Shown here piece after piece: positions 25,381 through 34,903 of a DNA stretch of 64,000 nucleotides. Origin of the DNA: Tolypothrix sp. NIES-4075 (GTDB lineage: Bacteria; Cyanobacteriota; Cyanobacteriia; Cyanobacteriales; Nostocaceae). The notes under the pieces are model-generated. The model did not search any database. It was not told the DNA's origin and saw nothing but the letters and a program-made list of their open reading frames with translations. Made by a program: the position numbers and the translations under genes. Numbering within the stretch: position 1 is the stretch's first letter; each line of letters begins with the position of its first letter. The DNA is taken from the NCBI RefSeq assembly GCF_002218085.1, contig NZ_BDUC01000003.1, forward strand, positions 345,666 through 409,665. The letters are read 5' to 3'.

Positions 25381-28300
25381 TCAGGAGCCGATCGCTTTGT
25401 TTGCATCCCGACTTATATTATTGCAAAGCGAGCGATCGCTTTTCTCCACTGCTGCATTAGTTTTCAAATAATCCCGCACAAGACCGCAACCATAAGTCAG
25501 TGCATCTAGGTTGAGAATTCGCGGCAAATTCCACAGAATCAGTGTGTTGTCATCACCTCCTGAAGCAAGAATTGTCCCGTCTGGGCTAATAGTAATTTCC
25601 CTAATCGCTGCGGTATGTCCTCCCAGGGTAGTTAGTTCCGTACCATCCACCTTCCAAAGCTTGATAGTATTATCCACGCTGCCAGAAGCCACTATTTGTC
25701 CGTCGGGACTAAACGCAACTCCCCAAACCCCAGCTGTGTGACCTTTGAGAGTTTTCTTCAACTTGCCGTCAAGCGTCCACAGCTTAACGGTATTGTCGCC
25801 ACTTCCAGTAGCTACCATCTTACCATCTTGGCTAAAGGCAACTCTCCATACTACCGCCGAGTGTCCTACAAGGGTTCTGAACAACTTGCCATCCAGCGTC
25901 CACAGTTTAGCGGTGCCATCACCACTAGCTGAACCAACGAGCCGACCGTCCGGACTAAATGCGACATGCCACACTTCCGCTTGATGTCCTTTGAGAATCT
26001 GCGGTGAAGGACGATCGCGATGCCATATCTGAGCAATTTTGTCAACATTTGACATTGCGATCGCTTGTCCGTCGGGACTCAATACTGCTGCTAAGAGTTT
26101 ACCGACAGGATCTTTGTAACTAGCGACCAAAGTGCCGTCTGGCTTCTGGAGTTTTATCCTATCATCGTAAGTACGAAGAGCAATTAACTTGCCATCCCCA
26201 CTGAATGAAGCCTCGGAGATTGCGCCCCCAGATTCAGTGAAAGTTTTGAGTAATTTACCTTGGCGACTCCAAACTTTAGCAGTGTTTTCGTGGCTTGCCG
26301 TGGCGATTGTTGAACTGTCGGAGGTGATAGCTATTGACCAAATCCCGGCTTGATGGGCAATGATAGATTTTTGGAATGGATTCTCTTTCTGCCAGAGTCT
26401 GACCACGTTTTCTGCCCCCGCCGAAGCAATAAAGCTGCTATCGGGGCTAAAAGTTACTCCCCAAACGGACGCACTGTGTCCTCTAAGCGTCCTCAGTTCC
26501 GTACCATCAATATTCCAAAGTTTAATCGTTTTGTCGAGACTGGCGGTGGCAATAGTCTGACCATCCGGACTAAAAGCGACTCCCCAAACCCCGGCACTGT
26601 GACCTTTAAGAGTTTTATACTGGCGGTAGCTTCCATCTGTGCTGTCTCGCTGCCAAAGTATGACGGTTGTATCTTCACTCGATGAAGCAATGGTCTGACC
26701 GTCAGGGCTGAAAGCGACTCCTACAACCCAACCAGTGTGACCTTGAAGAGTTTGTAGTAGCTTGGCGTTTTGCCAGCCCGAACCGTCCTGTTTCCAGAGT
26801 TTTACTGTCTTGTCTAGACTTGTGGCAGCAACGATATTACCTTGAGGACTAAAGGCGACTCCCCAGACCGAAGCAGTGTGACCTTTAAAAGTTTTAAGCA
26901 AAGTGCCGTCTAGCTTCCAGAGTTTCACCGTTGTGTCCCAACTGGCAGAGGCAACGAACTGACCATCCGGACTAAATGCTACTCCCCAGACTGAAGCAGT
27001 GTGACCTTTGAGAGTTCTTAGCAGTTGACCGTCTCGCTTCCAAAGTTTAACTGTACCATCTTCACTCGCCGAGACGAGCATCTGACCGTCAGGGCTAAAA
27101 TCGACTGCCCTAACTGCTGCGGTATGACCTTTGAGAGTTGCAACTTCTGACCCATCACGTCGAATTAGCTTGATTGTTTTATCTATACTTGCTGAGGCAA
27201 TCAGAGAACTGTCAGGACTGACATCTAGTGCCATAACAGCTGCTGTATGACCGGAAAAACGGTTATACTCATCTGCTCCATAAACTGCTTGCCTCAATGC
27301 ATTTTCCACCTGACGCTCAAGATTTGTCTCTGGTTTACCTAGTTTTTGCAGTCTACGTTTGGCTTTAATTGCTTCTACAAGCGCATCTAATCTGCGATTT
27401 GAGGCAAAAAGCCCTTCAGAAGAAGATACAAGGGCTTCAATTTCGCTGTTTCTGGCTTGAGTTTCGCTTTTGATAGCTTGGCGGTACAGAGTGAAACTGC
27501 CTAGCCCCAACGCGCTAGAAACGAGCAACCCAATACACACTGCAACTAACAAAAACCTTTGTAATTTAGCCGTTTTTTTTTCTTGTGCTAGTCGTGCTTC
27601 TACCTCTTTCGCTCGTGCTGCCTTTAATGCCGTTTGCACTGCTTGCTGTTCGCATTCAATACTTGCAGCGAAAAATTGATAATCCAAATCGCTCAGACTT
27701 TTGCCCTGCGCCCAATTTTGAGTATCTTTTAGAGCCTGTCCTCGCAACAAACGCGATTCATCTTTATAGTCAGATGCTACCCAAGCATTGAATGTTTGCG
27801 AGTAAGGACGCAGATTGTCTAACTGCCTGCTCACCCATTGAGCATTGAAAACACTTTCATATATGGGATTTTTAATTTTGAGAATGCCGTTGTGTTTCTC
27901 GACTAAACCAGATAACAACAGTTCTGTTTGTTCTTGACTATCCTCAGTAAATACACTAGGTGGTTGAGTGTCTGTTTGCTTTACTTGCAACACCTGCTGA
28001 TAAAGACCTAACAACCGTCCTGCCCGCTGTTCGTTGAAAAGTAGGCGATCGCGAATTGTGCGGAGGTGTTCCGGTTCGTCTTGTGATTCCCAGTGTTGGA
28101 TAATATGCGATCGCACAAATTGCTCTACCCAAAATGCTGCGGTTTCTGGAGGTAAAACAATTTTTCTATTTGATGTCTCTAAGGCTGTTCGGACAATTAA
28201 CTGACAGAGTTTTTGAGTCAGAAATGGTTGTCCCCCACTCCAGTAGATAATTTCCCGCAGCACCGCTTTGGGTTGGCTGATGACTTCCTCTAACCCTTTG

Positions 28301-28947
28301 AGCAATGTTTTGGCTTCATGCAGTTGAAACCCATATAACTCAATCGCTGTACCAATGTTAAAGGGTGTTCGACGTTTATCAGCAATTAGGTCAGATGGAC
28401 TAGCTACCCCAAATAGGGCAAATCCCAAGCGTTGGAAATTCCGGTCATGTGCTTGCTGATTGTAGCAATGACGAATCCAGGCAAAAAAGTCATTGACAGG
28501 AAAATTTAAACTCAACAAACTATCAATCTCATCAATGAAGATGAAAATGCGATCGTTTTGAATATTTGGCAGTAAAACTCCTTCGACAAACTGGTGTAGT
28601 TTTTGCACTGGGGAAATACCGACTTGCATATCCCACCAATTTTTAAACTTGACGTGTTCCGCTAGATTTAAGTCGTAGAACAAGCTGAGGATGATACCTT
28701 TGTACCATTGTTCTGGTGTAGTATTCTCGCTACCCAATCGAGTGACGTCCAAGTAAGCACAGCTACAGCCTTCTTCGACCAGACGATAACTGGTGCGTTG
28801 TAATAACGATGACTTGCCCATCTGACGAGAATTTAAGACGTAACAAAAATCGCCGGCTTTCAAGCTGGTATAAAGTTTTTCGTCTGCTTGACGGACAATG
28901 TATGTGGGATCGTTAGTGTGGAGGCTGCCCCCTACCTGGTATCTCAT
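25381..28947 (-). CDS. AAA-like NTPase with transmembrane helix and 14 WD40 repeats
   Basis: A 1188-residue protein. Residues 1-330 are an AAA-like (STAND-type) NTPase with phosphate loop RQMGKSS at 41-47 and Walker B FIFIDEIDSLL near 135-145. A helical region and coiled coil lead to one membrane helix at about 463-487 (LLVAVCIGLLVSSALGLGSF). From about residue 560 there are 14 WD40 repeats (pattern GHTAxVWGVAFSPDGQ...KLW), enough for two seven-bladed propellers; repeats 9 and 10 are the most diverged. Such proteins act as NTP-driven signalling scaffolds, with the propeller as sensor. The ligand is unknown. No effector domain is visible. Confidence 0.92.
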   Translation of the reverse strand: MRYQVGGSLHTNDPTYIVRQADEKLYTSLKAGDFCYVLNSRQMGKSSLLQRTSYRLVEEGCSCAYLDVTRLGSENTTPEQWYKGIILSLFYDLNLAEHVKFKNWWDMQVGISPVQKLHQFVEGVLLPNIQNDRIFIFIDEIDSLLSLNFPVNDFFAWIRHCYNQQAHDRNFQRLGFALFGVASPSDLIADKRRTPFNIGTAIELYGFQLHEAKTLLKGLEEVISQPKAVLREIIYWSGGQPFLTQKLCQLIVRTALETSNRKIVLPPETAAFWVEQFVRSHIIQHWESQDEPEHLRTIRDRLLFNEQRAGRLLGLYQQVLQVKQTDTQPPSVFTEDSQEQTELLLSGLVEKHNGILKIKNPIYESVFNAQWVSRQLDNLRPYSQTFNAWVASDYKDESRLLRGQALKDTQNWAQGKSLSDLDYQFFAASIECEQQAVQTALKAARAKEVEARLAQEKKTAKLQRFLLVAVCIGLLVSSALGLGSFTLYRQAIKSETQARNSEIEALVSSSEGLFASNRRLDALVEAIKAKRRLQKLGKPETNLERQVENALRQAVYGADEYNRFSGHTAAVMALDVSPDSSLIASASIDKTIKLIRRDGSEVATLKGHTAAVRAVDFSPDGQMLVSASEDGTVKLWKRDGQLLRTLKGHTASVWGVAFSPDGQFVASASWDTTVKLWKLDGTLLKTFKGHTASVWGVAFSPQGNIVAATSLDKTVKLWKQDGSGWQNAKLLQTLQGHTGWVVGVAFSPDGQTIASSSEDTTVILWQRDSTDGSYRQYKTLKGHSAGVWGVAFSPDGQTIATASLDKTIKLWNIDGTELRTLRGHSASVWGVTFSPDSSFIASAGAENVVRLWQKENPFQKSIIAHQAGIWSIAITSDSSTIATASHENTAKVWSRQGKLLKTFTESGGAISEASFSGDGKLIALRTYDDRIKLQKPDGTLVASYKDPVGKLLAAVLSPDGQAIAMSNVDKIAQIWHRDRPSPQILKGHQAEVWHVAFSPDGRLVGSASGDGTAKLWTLDGKLFRTLVGHSAVVWRVAFSQDGKMVATGSGDNTVKLWTLDGKLKKTLKGHTAGVWGVAFSPDGQIVASGSVDNTIKLWKVDGTELTTLGGHTAAIREITISPDGTILASGGDDNTLILWNLPRILNLDALTYGCGLVRDYLKTNAAVEKSDRSLCNNISRDANKAIGS

Positions 28948-29083
28948 ATCAAAGTGTGATTAAAATTAGCTCTTTTCAGGTGAAGCGTAAGCACAAGCTC
29001 TATAAAGGGAGAGCAAAACTTGCCATTTTCGTCTGGTTTAGCAACTATTGTCTCACTATTTCCGATCTGCTGCTCCTGTATTC

Positions 29084-29113
29084 TCTTAACTGTCTTAACT
29101 GTCTTAACTGTCT
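29084..29113. repeat. 9-bp tandem repeat TCTTAACTG
   Basis: Three exact consecutive copies, with further degenerate copies to about 29150. They lie upstream of the AAA/WD40 gene. The gap 28948-29326 shows no other gene. Confidence 0.7.
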
Positions 29114-29326
29114 GTTAGTTCTCTCAATTAAGTTCTTAACTGTCTTATCTGTCCTTGCATTTTCATGACGAAAGTAAGAGTATGTTGATGTGAATTTAAA
29201 GCAATTTCCGCCAAAGCATTTGTCAAACTAGACATTTAAAGCCTGCAACTTATACACTGCTGCAATAGTATTCTGCCTCGGACTGATGTCCTGCGGTACC
29301 TTGATGCTGAGGTGTCTATGCGTTGA

Positions 29327-30148
29327 CAAAGAGGGGAAAAGCCGCAAATCTTCACATTACTCACCATTACCACTACCACTGAGAAGAATTATGAAACGGA
29401 TTCTAGCAACAATAGCGCAACCAATTGGCAGGTAAATGGCGATGGTGTTTATGTAGATGTTGATACCAGTGCTGCTGGGTTTGCCAATACACCAGTATAC
29501 GTTACATCACTTGGTGGCGATAGCAACCATTGGGGGATTACAGGAGCTAGTTCTATCTACCAAGCAACTGCAAAAAGCTTCCGTGTATATATCCGGTGGG
29601 ACAAAGACTACAAGACTACAGCTATTACCCCAGAAGAAGCCAATGGTTATAAATGGCATATCAATTGGATTGCCATTGAGCCTTTCTCACAGCAAGGACA
29701 AGGAAGTAATCTACCTACCCCAGGAAAATACTACTACATTGCCAACAAAAACAGCGGCAAATATTTAGATGTAGAAGGTGCTAGTACTGCTGATGGAGGC
29801 AACATCCAACAGTATTCAAAAGCAGCAGTTGATCAGCAACAATGGGAGTTCCAAGATGCGGGAAATGGCTATTACTACATCATCTCCAAGAAAAGCGGTA
29901 AGGCTATCGGTGTAGCTGGTGGTAGCAATGCTGATGGAGCCAATGTCATACAGTGGGCAAAAGTAACAACTGATGATTACGAAAAATGGAAACTTGAAGA
30001 TGCAGGAGATGGCTATTTTTATATCGTCCAGAAACACAGCGGCAAAGTTTTAGATGTGGAAGGTAGTAGCCTTGTGGATAAAGGCAATGTCATTCAGTAT
30101 CAAAAAACAGGTGGCAATAACCAAAAATGGAAATTTGAGGCTGTGTAG
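29327..30148 (+). pseudogene. Ricin-B-type beta-trefoil lectin, frame without a usable start codon
   Basis: An open frame of 273 codons runs from just after TGA 29324-29326 to TAG 30146-30148. The first third is a beta-rich module (DGVYVDVDTSAAGFANTPVY, HWGITGASSIYQATAKSFRV). The last 140 residues are three ricin-B repeats: YYYIANKNSGKYLDVEG, YYYIISKKSGKAIGVAG and YFYIVQKHSGKVLDVEG, each closing with a QxW-like motif (QQQWEF, YEKWKL, NQKWKF). No ATG, GTG or TTG occurs in frame before the lectin domain. It is probably 5'-truncated, or uses a start after a frameshift from ATG 29304. Its product would bind carbohydrate. Confidence 0.7.
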
Positions 30149-30333
30149 TTAAGCCCTCAAAAAGGCTTTGCCTAACAGCGGGATGATTGCGGCGATGTTT
30201 ACGAGGGGCTACTTTCTACCCATGATTCATATTTTGATTCAGCAACGCCTTCGCGCACATCTTTTGGCAGGCAATATCATCTCGTAATCAAGGGGATTTG
30301 TAACCTTCAAATCTCCTTGATTACATAATTTTG

Positions 30334-30402
30334 TTAAACAATTGCCGCGCTTTTGTTTTGCAAACAGGAGCGCGGTAGAGTTCGCAATGCGGTAAAATGC
30401 GA
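30334..30402 (-). pseudogene. Fragment duplicating the 3' end of the AAA gene at 31054
   Basis: The stretch containing TTAAACAATTGCCG, GCGCGGTAGAGTTCGCA and ATGCGGTA matches bases 31050-31125, the 3' end of the HTH-AAA gene, with small gaps. The minus-strand frame reads RIANSTALLFAKQ against RIKPHCELYRAYFAKQ. Nothing else of a second copy is visible. The gap 30149-30519 has no other gene. Confidence 0.6.
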
Positions 30403-30519
30403 TGTCTACGACGGGCGTAGCTGCGGCACTCATGTTTGAACCTTAATTATTGACAAAGCTCAAATAACGATTTAATCTAAACAGTTGGCGACATTACAAA
30501 TAGAAGAGGTTAATACAAA

Positions 30520-30942
30520 ATGAAGAAAATCTGGCTACTACTCAGAGTTGCTACGGTCTTTTTGTTTGCTTTGGTTGTGTCACTTAACTTTGTTGTTAAT
30601 CAAGCGATGGCAACAGGTGAATTTAGCCTAAGCTGCGATAAGGACAATATAGAAATCAATGGCTCAATTCTATCAACTAGTTGTCAAAAAAGTAATGGCG
30701 GTTCTCAGCAAACCTCCATCGACTTAGATCAATACATTGGTAACTTGGATGGAACATTATCCTGGGGTAAGAAAAATTTTTCTCAAACCTGCAAGAATAT
30801 TGCTCCAGCGCAGTTGCTGAGTACCAAACAACTAATACTCGTTGCAGAGTGCGAAACAGCAGCAGGAGACACATATTACCCATCAGAGCTTGAGTTAGAT
30901 GCTCACATCACCAATAGTGATGGCACTCTAAAATACGAATAG
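30520..30942 (+). CDS. Secreted cyanovirin-N homologue (CVNH lectin)
   Basis: A 140-residue precursor: signal peptide (LFALVVSLNFVVNQAMA) ending near residue 32, then a mature protein of about 108 residues beginning GEFSLSCDKDNIEINGSILS. It follows cyanovirin-N closely: STSCQKSNGG, SIDLDQYIGNLDGTLSW, FSQTCKN, LVAECETAAGD, and the ending LDAHITNSDGTLKYE. All four cysteines that form the two disulphides are kept, and the two tandem sequence halves are recognisable. CVNH proteins bind high-mannose glycans, mainly alpha-1,2-linked mannose. GAGG lies upstream of the ATG. The neighbour upstream is the ricin-type lectin frame. Confidence 0.92.
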   Translation: MKKIWLLLRVATVFLFALVVSLNFVVNQAMATGEFSLSCDKDNIEINGSILSTSCQKSNGGSQQTSIDLDQYIGNLDGTLSWGKKNFSQTCKNIAPAQLLSTKQLILVAECETAAGDTYYPSELELDAHITNSDGTLKYE

Positions 30943-31053
30943 CGGAATTAAATTAAGCAGCGATCGCTTAACTCTTATGTCGAAGAATGCGATCGCGCAA
31001 ATTCTGACAAACTTATCATTTGGGTAGTTAAGAGTAGATGCAAACCCCTATTA

Positions 31054-32472
31054 TTAAACAATTGCCGATAGCTGTTTTGCAAAATAAGCGCGGTAGAGTT
31101 CGCAGTGCGGTTTAATGCGATCGCCCTTAAAGCAAATTAATCCCATACTGTCGAGCTTATAAGCCTCTATAGGATTAAGAGAAATACTTTCCTCAGTCCT
31201 GACAACTTTCTCATATATCTTTGCCAGACTGGGTGTTTCTTGCAGTTTCGCCCAGTGTCGCCATAAATGATAGCGGTAAATGCCACCGTTGTCAAGTGCC
31301 TCCTGCACCAGGTCTTCTAAAGTAATTACCCCAGAGCAAACATAATACAGAGCAATCCGAATCAGCGCTGGATGACCGCCTACAAGTGACATCAGTTGAG
31401 CCGATTCTTTACCACTACTCCAGTCTAGCCCGTGCCGCTGGGCTAAATCTTCTACCTGTTGCTGAGTAAATTCGCTTAGACGGATAGGTAGTCCGATATT
31501 AAATGGCGATCAGTTGATATCCAAAGTGGCATAATCTTCTGTAGAGTAAACCACCACTAGCCTCAGCTTCTGCCAATTAAGATTTTGTCGTGCTGACTCG
31601 CACCACGATCGCAACAAGGCAAAGAAGTCACTAGCAATGTGAGGATATTCAAAAAAGCGGTCAACTTCGTTTAACACCAGAACCACTGGACTTTGAATCT
31701 GCTTGAGCAAATAGTTCTGCAAGTAAAAGCTACAACTCAACTTACAACCAACTTCCTCATCCCATATATCATTCAGGTTGGGGTTAATGTCTAATTCTGT
31801 TGCAATTTGCCAGCAAAAATTACGTAAAAGCTTATTTAAGTCAGTTAGACAATCAGAATCGATCTGGTAGCAATTTAGATTTACTGTGCGATACCCTTGC
31901 TTTTGTGCAAAGGCACAGAGTCGCAGCACAAGAGAAGTTTTACCCATCTGTTTGGGGGAGCGAATCCGAATCACACAGCCTGGTTGATGTACCTCATGAT
32001 AAACCAGTTCTTCAATTGGGGGACGTTCGATATAGAAGGGAGAATCCAAAGGTACGGGTCCATCCGGGTATGACCAGAGATTTTCAAGTTGGTCAGACTG
32101 TTGGTTAACAAATGAGTTTACGGATAAAGACTCAGACGAATTTACTTCTTCTGTATCTAAATTCAACGAGAGCGCATCAGAAATTACAGTATTGTTCGGT
32201 TCACTTAGTATTGTATAGTCTTCATTACCTAATTCCAAGTTAAAGGTGGTAAAACACAATTTTAAAGTTTTTTGGTCTACACCTGTATCCAAAGACCACA
32301 ATCGCGAAAGTGTTTTGCTAGAAATATTCATGCGATCGCCTAGCTCGTCGAGAGTAAAGCGGATGCCATTGTTCTGTGCCATCTCCACAGCCAAAATCGC
32401 CTCCTGTAAACGCTTCAGCCCAACAGGACTCAGCACAAATCCCCGCCTTCGCGTGCCCTTAAGTGCTTTCAT
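31054..32472 (-). pseudogene. HTH-AAA-like NTPase gene interrupted by an in-frame TGA
   Basis: The frame from ATG 32472 encodes an N-terminal helix-turn-helix-like domain (FTLDELGDRMNISSKTLSRL), a linker, then an AAA-like NTPase with phosphate loop SPKQMGKTSLVLRL and Walker B VVLVLNEVDRF. After TLDIN a TGA at 31512-31510 interrupts it. The same frame then continues SPFNIGLPIRLSEFTQQQVE and on to LMSLVGGHPALIRIALYYV and the normal end at 31054, about 472 codons in total. One base change explains everything. It could be a recent pseudogene, a 320-residue truncated protein, or a sequencing error. Confidence 0.85.
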
Positions 32473-32738
32473 GTCGCTATTTCTTAACCTGTTTTTTGTT
32501 AAGTCTATATCATTCTTCCACTTTTTAATTAGTTATTAAACTGTTACTTAACGTACATATAATTAAACACAAGATGCTTTATGGCTTGTAATTGGGGTTT
32601 TAGTGCTAAAACGCCAAATACTAGCATTAATTTATTCATGCGTATCTACTTCAAAGCGTAGCAGCAAACGTGATTCCACATACAGCGTGAGGGCTGTGAT
32701 ATTATGGGAAACTGCTGCATATATAAATAGAATCCATC

Positions 32739-33008
32739 ATGGCTTTAACGCAAGAGCGCAAACAAGAGATAATCGTCAATTACCAAGTTCACGAAACCGA
32801 TACAGGCTCTGCCGATGTCCAAGTCGCCATGCTGACAGAGCGGATTAACCGTCTCAGCTTGCATCTCCAAGCAAACAAGAAAGACCATTCTTCGCGTCGG
32901 GGATTGTTAAAGCTTATCGGTCAGCGCAAGCGCCTTTTAGCTTACATCCAAAAAGACAGCCGCGAAAAGTACCAAGCATTGATTGGTCGTCTCGGTATTC
33001 GTGGATAG
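32739..33008 (+). CDS. rpsO: 30S ribosomal protein S15
   Basis: An 89-residue S15: MALTQERKQEIIVNYQVHET, then GSADVQVAMLTERINRLSLH, HSSRRGLLKLIGQRKRLLAY and YQALIGRLGIRG. It binds 16S rRNA in the platform of the small subunit. The length is standard. Eleven bases separate it from the PAM68 gene, so they may share a transcript. Confidence 0.98.
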   Translation: MALTQERKQEIIVNYQVHETDTGSADVQVAMLTERINRLSLHLQANKKDHSSRRGLLKLIGQRKRLLAYIQKDSREKYQALIGRLGIRG

Positions 33009-33019
33009 GGACTACGCTT

Positions 33020-33487
33020 ATGTCTGCTGAAGAATCCGAACGCAGTCAATTGCCCTTTGAACCGAAGAAAAAACGCCAAAAAGCGCCTAAATCTCAAAAT
33101 AAGCCGATTGTTAAGCAAGAAGCTGAGAAACAGGTTGACAAAAAGCGAACTTACACCAAAGAAGAAATGGCAATCCCCAAGGTTGTCAGTCAGCGCATGA
33201 TTAGACGGGTAGCTGGCTTCTGTGGTGTACCAACATTTTTAGGCATTGCTACCCTAGTTGTTAGCTATCTGCTAGCTATTTACGCCCACATTAGGCTACC
33301 TGCGATCGCTGTGTTACTAGTTAACATGGGATTATTCGGTTTAGGAGTCATAGGAATAACTTATGGTGTCCTATCTGCCTCTTGGGACGAAGAGAGAGTT
33401 GGGGGTTTGGTGGGCTTAAGTGAGTTCAGCACCAACTGGGGACGAATGGTCGAAGTTTGGCGGGAAACTCGTCAAAAGAACGTATAA
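33020..33487 (+). CDS. PAM68-like photosystem II assembly protein
   Basis: A 155-residue protein with a basic N-terminal half (KKKRQKAPKSQNKP), the family motif IPKVVSQRMIRRVAGFCGVP and two membrane helices (FLGIATLVVSYLLAIYA and VLLVNMGLFGLGVIGITYGV), ending SASWDEERVGGLVG...NWGRM. PAM68 proteins help early photosystem II assembly in the thylakoid membrane (Sll0933 in Synechocystis). Its place directly after rpsO suggests co-transcription. Confidence 0.92.
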   Translation: MSAEESERSQLPFEPKKKRQKAPKSQNKPIVKQEAEKQVDKKRTYTKEEMAIPKVVSQRMIRRVAGFCGVPTFLGIATLVVSYLLAIYAHIRLPAIAVLLVNMGLFGLGVIGITYGVLSASWDEERVGGLVGLSEFSTNWGRMVEVWRETRQKNV

Positions 33488-33712
33488 TTATCAGCGCTCA
33501 GGTATTAGCTTTTGCACTGTTGGGTAAATTTTAAAGTGAATGTTGAAGTTGAAATTTTAGATAATTTATATAACTTCAACATTGCTAATTAAAAATTTAT
33601 AATTTTTTTGAAACCCAAAATACAGTACCAAAACAATCTGAGCGCTATATTTTTTCATAGATTTTGTTAAGTAAATATAGATAATAGCAATTAGCGATAA
33701 AGGAAATTTAAC

Positions 33713-34771
33713 ATGATTGTAGTCATGAAAATTGGTTCCCCAACCGAAGAAATTAACCGCATTGATGAGGAACTGACTAGTTGGGGACTGACACCAGAAA
33801 AAATTGTTGGTAAACACAAAGTTGTAATCGGCTTAGTAGGTGAAACCGCTAATTTAGACCCACTACAAATTCAAGAAGTCAGCCCTTGGATTGAGCAAGT
33901 GTTGCGGGTAGAATTGCCTTACAAACGCGCTAGCCGGCAATACCGCCACGGAGAAGCTTCTGAGGTAGTAGTAAATACACCAAATGGAAAAGTTGTATTT
34001 GGTGAACACCACCCCGTTGTCGTTGTAGCCGGTCCCTGCTCGGTAGAAAATGAAGAAATGATTGTGGAGACAGCGCAGCGCGTAAAGGCGGCTGGAGCGC
34101 AGTTTCTGCGGGGTGGAGCATACAAACCCCGGACTTCGCCTTATGCTTTTCAAGGACACGGCGAGAGTGCTTTGGAATTGTTAGCGCAAGCGCGAGAAGT
34201 CAGTGGACTCGGTATTATTACGGAAGTTATGGACTCTAGCGAGTTAGAGAAAATTGCCGAAGTTGCTGATGTGATTCAAGTTGGGGCGAGAAATATGCAG
34301 AATTTCTCGCTGCTGAAAAAAGTGGGAGCGCAACCCAAACCGGTGCTTTTGAAGCGGGGAATGGCAGCGACAATTGAAGATTGGTTGATGGCTGCTGAGT
34401 ATATTCTGGCGGCAGGAAATGCGAATGTGATTTTGTGCGAGCGGGGTATTCGCACCTTCGATCGCCAATTTACTCGCAATACTTTAGATTTGTCGGTGGT
34501 GCCAGTGTTGCGAAAAGTGACACACTTACCGATTATGATCGATCCCAGCCACGGCACAGGTTGGTCTGAGTTTGTACCTTCAATGTCAATGGGTGCGATC
34601 GCATCCGGATGTGATTCTCTGATGATAGAGGTTCACCCCAACCCCCCCAAAGCTTTATCTGATGGTCCCCAATCTCTCACACCAGAGCGTTTCGACCGTT
34701 TGATGCAAGAACTAGCCGTGATTGGTAAAGCTGTTGGACGTTGGACCGAATCGGCGATCGCTTTAGCATAA
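33713..34771 (+). CDS. aroF: 3-deoxy-7-phosphoheptulonate synthase, type I-beta
   Basis: A 352-residue DAHP synthase with an N-terminal ferredoxin-like regulatory extension (about residues 1-70, MIVVMKIGSPTEEINRIDEE) and a barrel carrying VVVVAGPCSVENEEM, RGGAYKPRTSPYAFQG, VLLKRGMAATIEDWL and IMIDPSHGTGW. It has the same reaction as the enzyme at 18370 but belongs to the class seen in Thermotoga and Bacillus, where the extension mediates feedback inhibition. With tyrA at 38186 it makes this part of the window aromatic-biosynthetic, though the genes are not in one operon. Confidence 0.95.
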   Translation: MIVVMKIGSPTEEINRIDEELTSWGLTPEKIVGKHKVVIGLVGETANLDPLQIQEVSPWIEQVLRVELPYKRASRQYRHGEASEVVVNTPNGKVVFGEHHPVVVVAGPCSVENEEMIVETAQRVKAAGAQFLRGGAYKPRTSPYAFQGHGESALELLAQAREVSGLGIITEVMDSSELEKIAEVADVIQVGARNMQNFSLLKKVGAQPKPVLLKRGMAATIEDWLMAAEYILAAGNANVILCERGIRTFDRQFTRNTLDLSVVPVLRKVTHLPIMIDPSHGTGWSEFVPSMSMGAIASGCDSLMIEVHPNPPKALSDGPQSLTPERFDRLMQELAVIGKAVGRWTESAIALA

Positions 34772-34778
34772 AAAATTT

Positions 34779-34807
34779 GTAGAGACGGCGATTAATCGCG
34801 TCTCTAC
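34779..34807. repeat. GTAGAGACG palindrome, copy 3
   Basis: GTAGAGACG, then GCGATTAATCGC around the centre, then CGTCTCTAC; it starts eight bases after the aroF stop and probably terminates its transcription. Confidence 0.75.
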
Positions 34808-34903
34808 AGGAGTCAGGAGTCCGAAGTGAAGAATTTTTTAATTCTTCGTTTTCTTTATTTTTTCTATCAACTCCTGACTCCTAACTGTTCATTTCTAACT
34901 TTC

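Noticed and set aside
29457..29768. 103-codon frame on the + strand
   Set aside because: It overlaps, in another frame, the clearly coding lectin frame 29327-30148; its own peptide looks out of frame.
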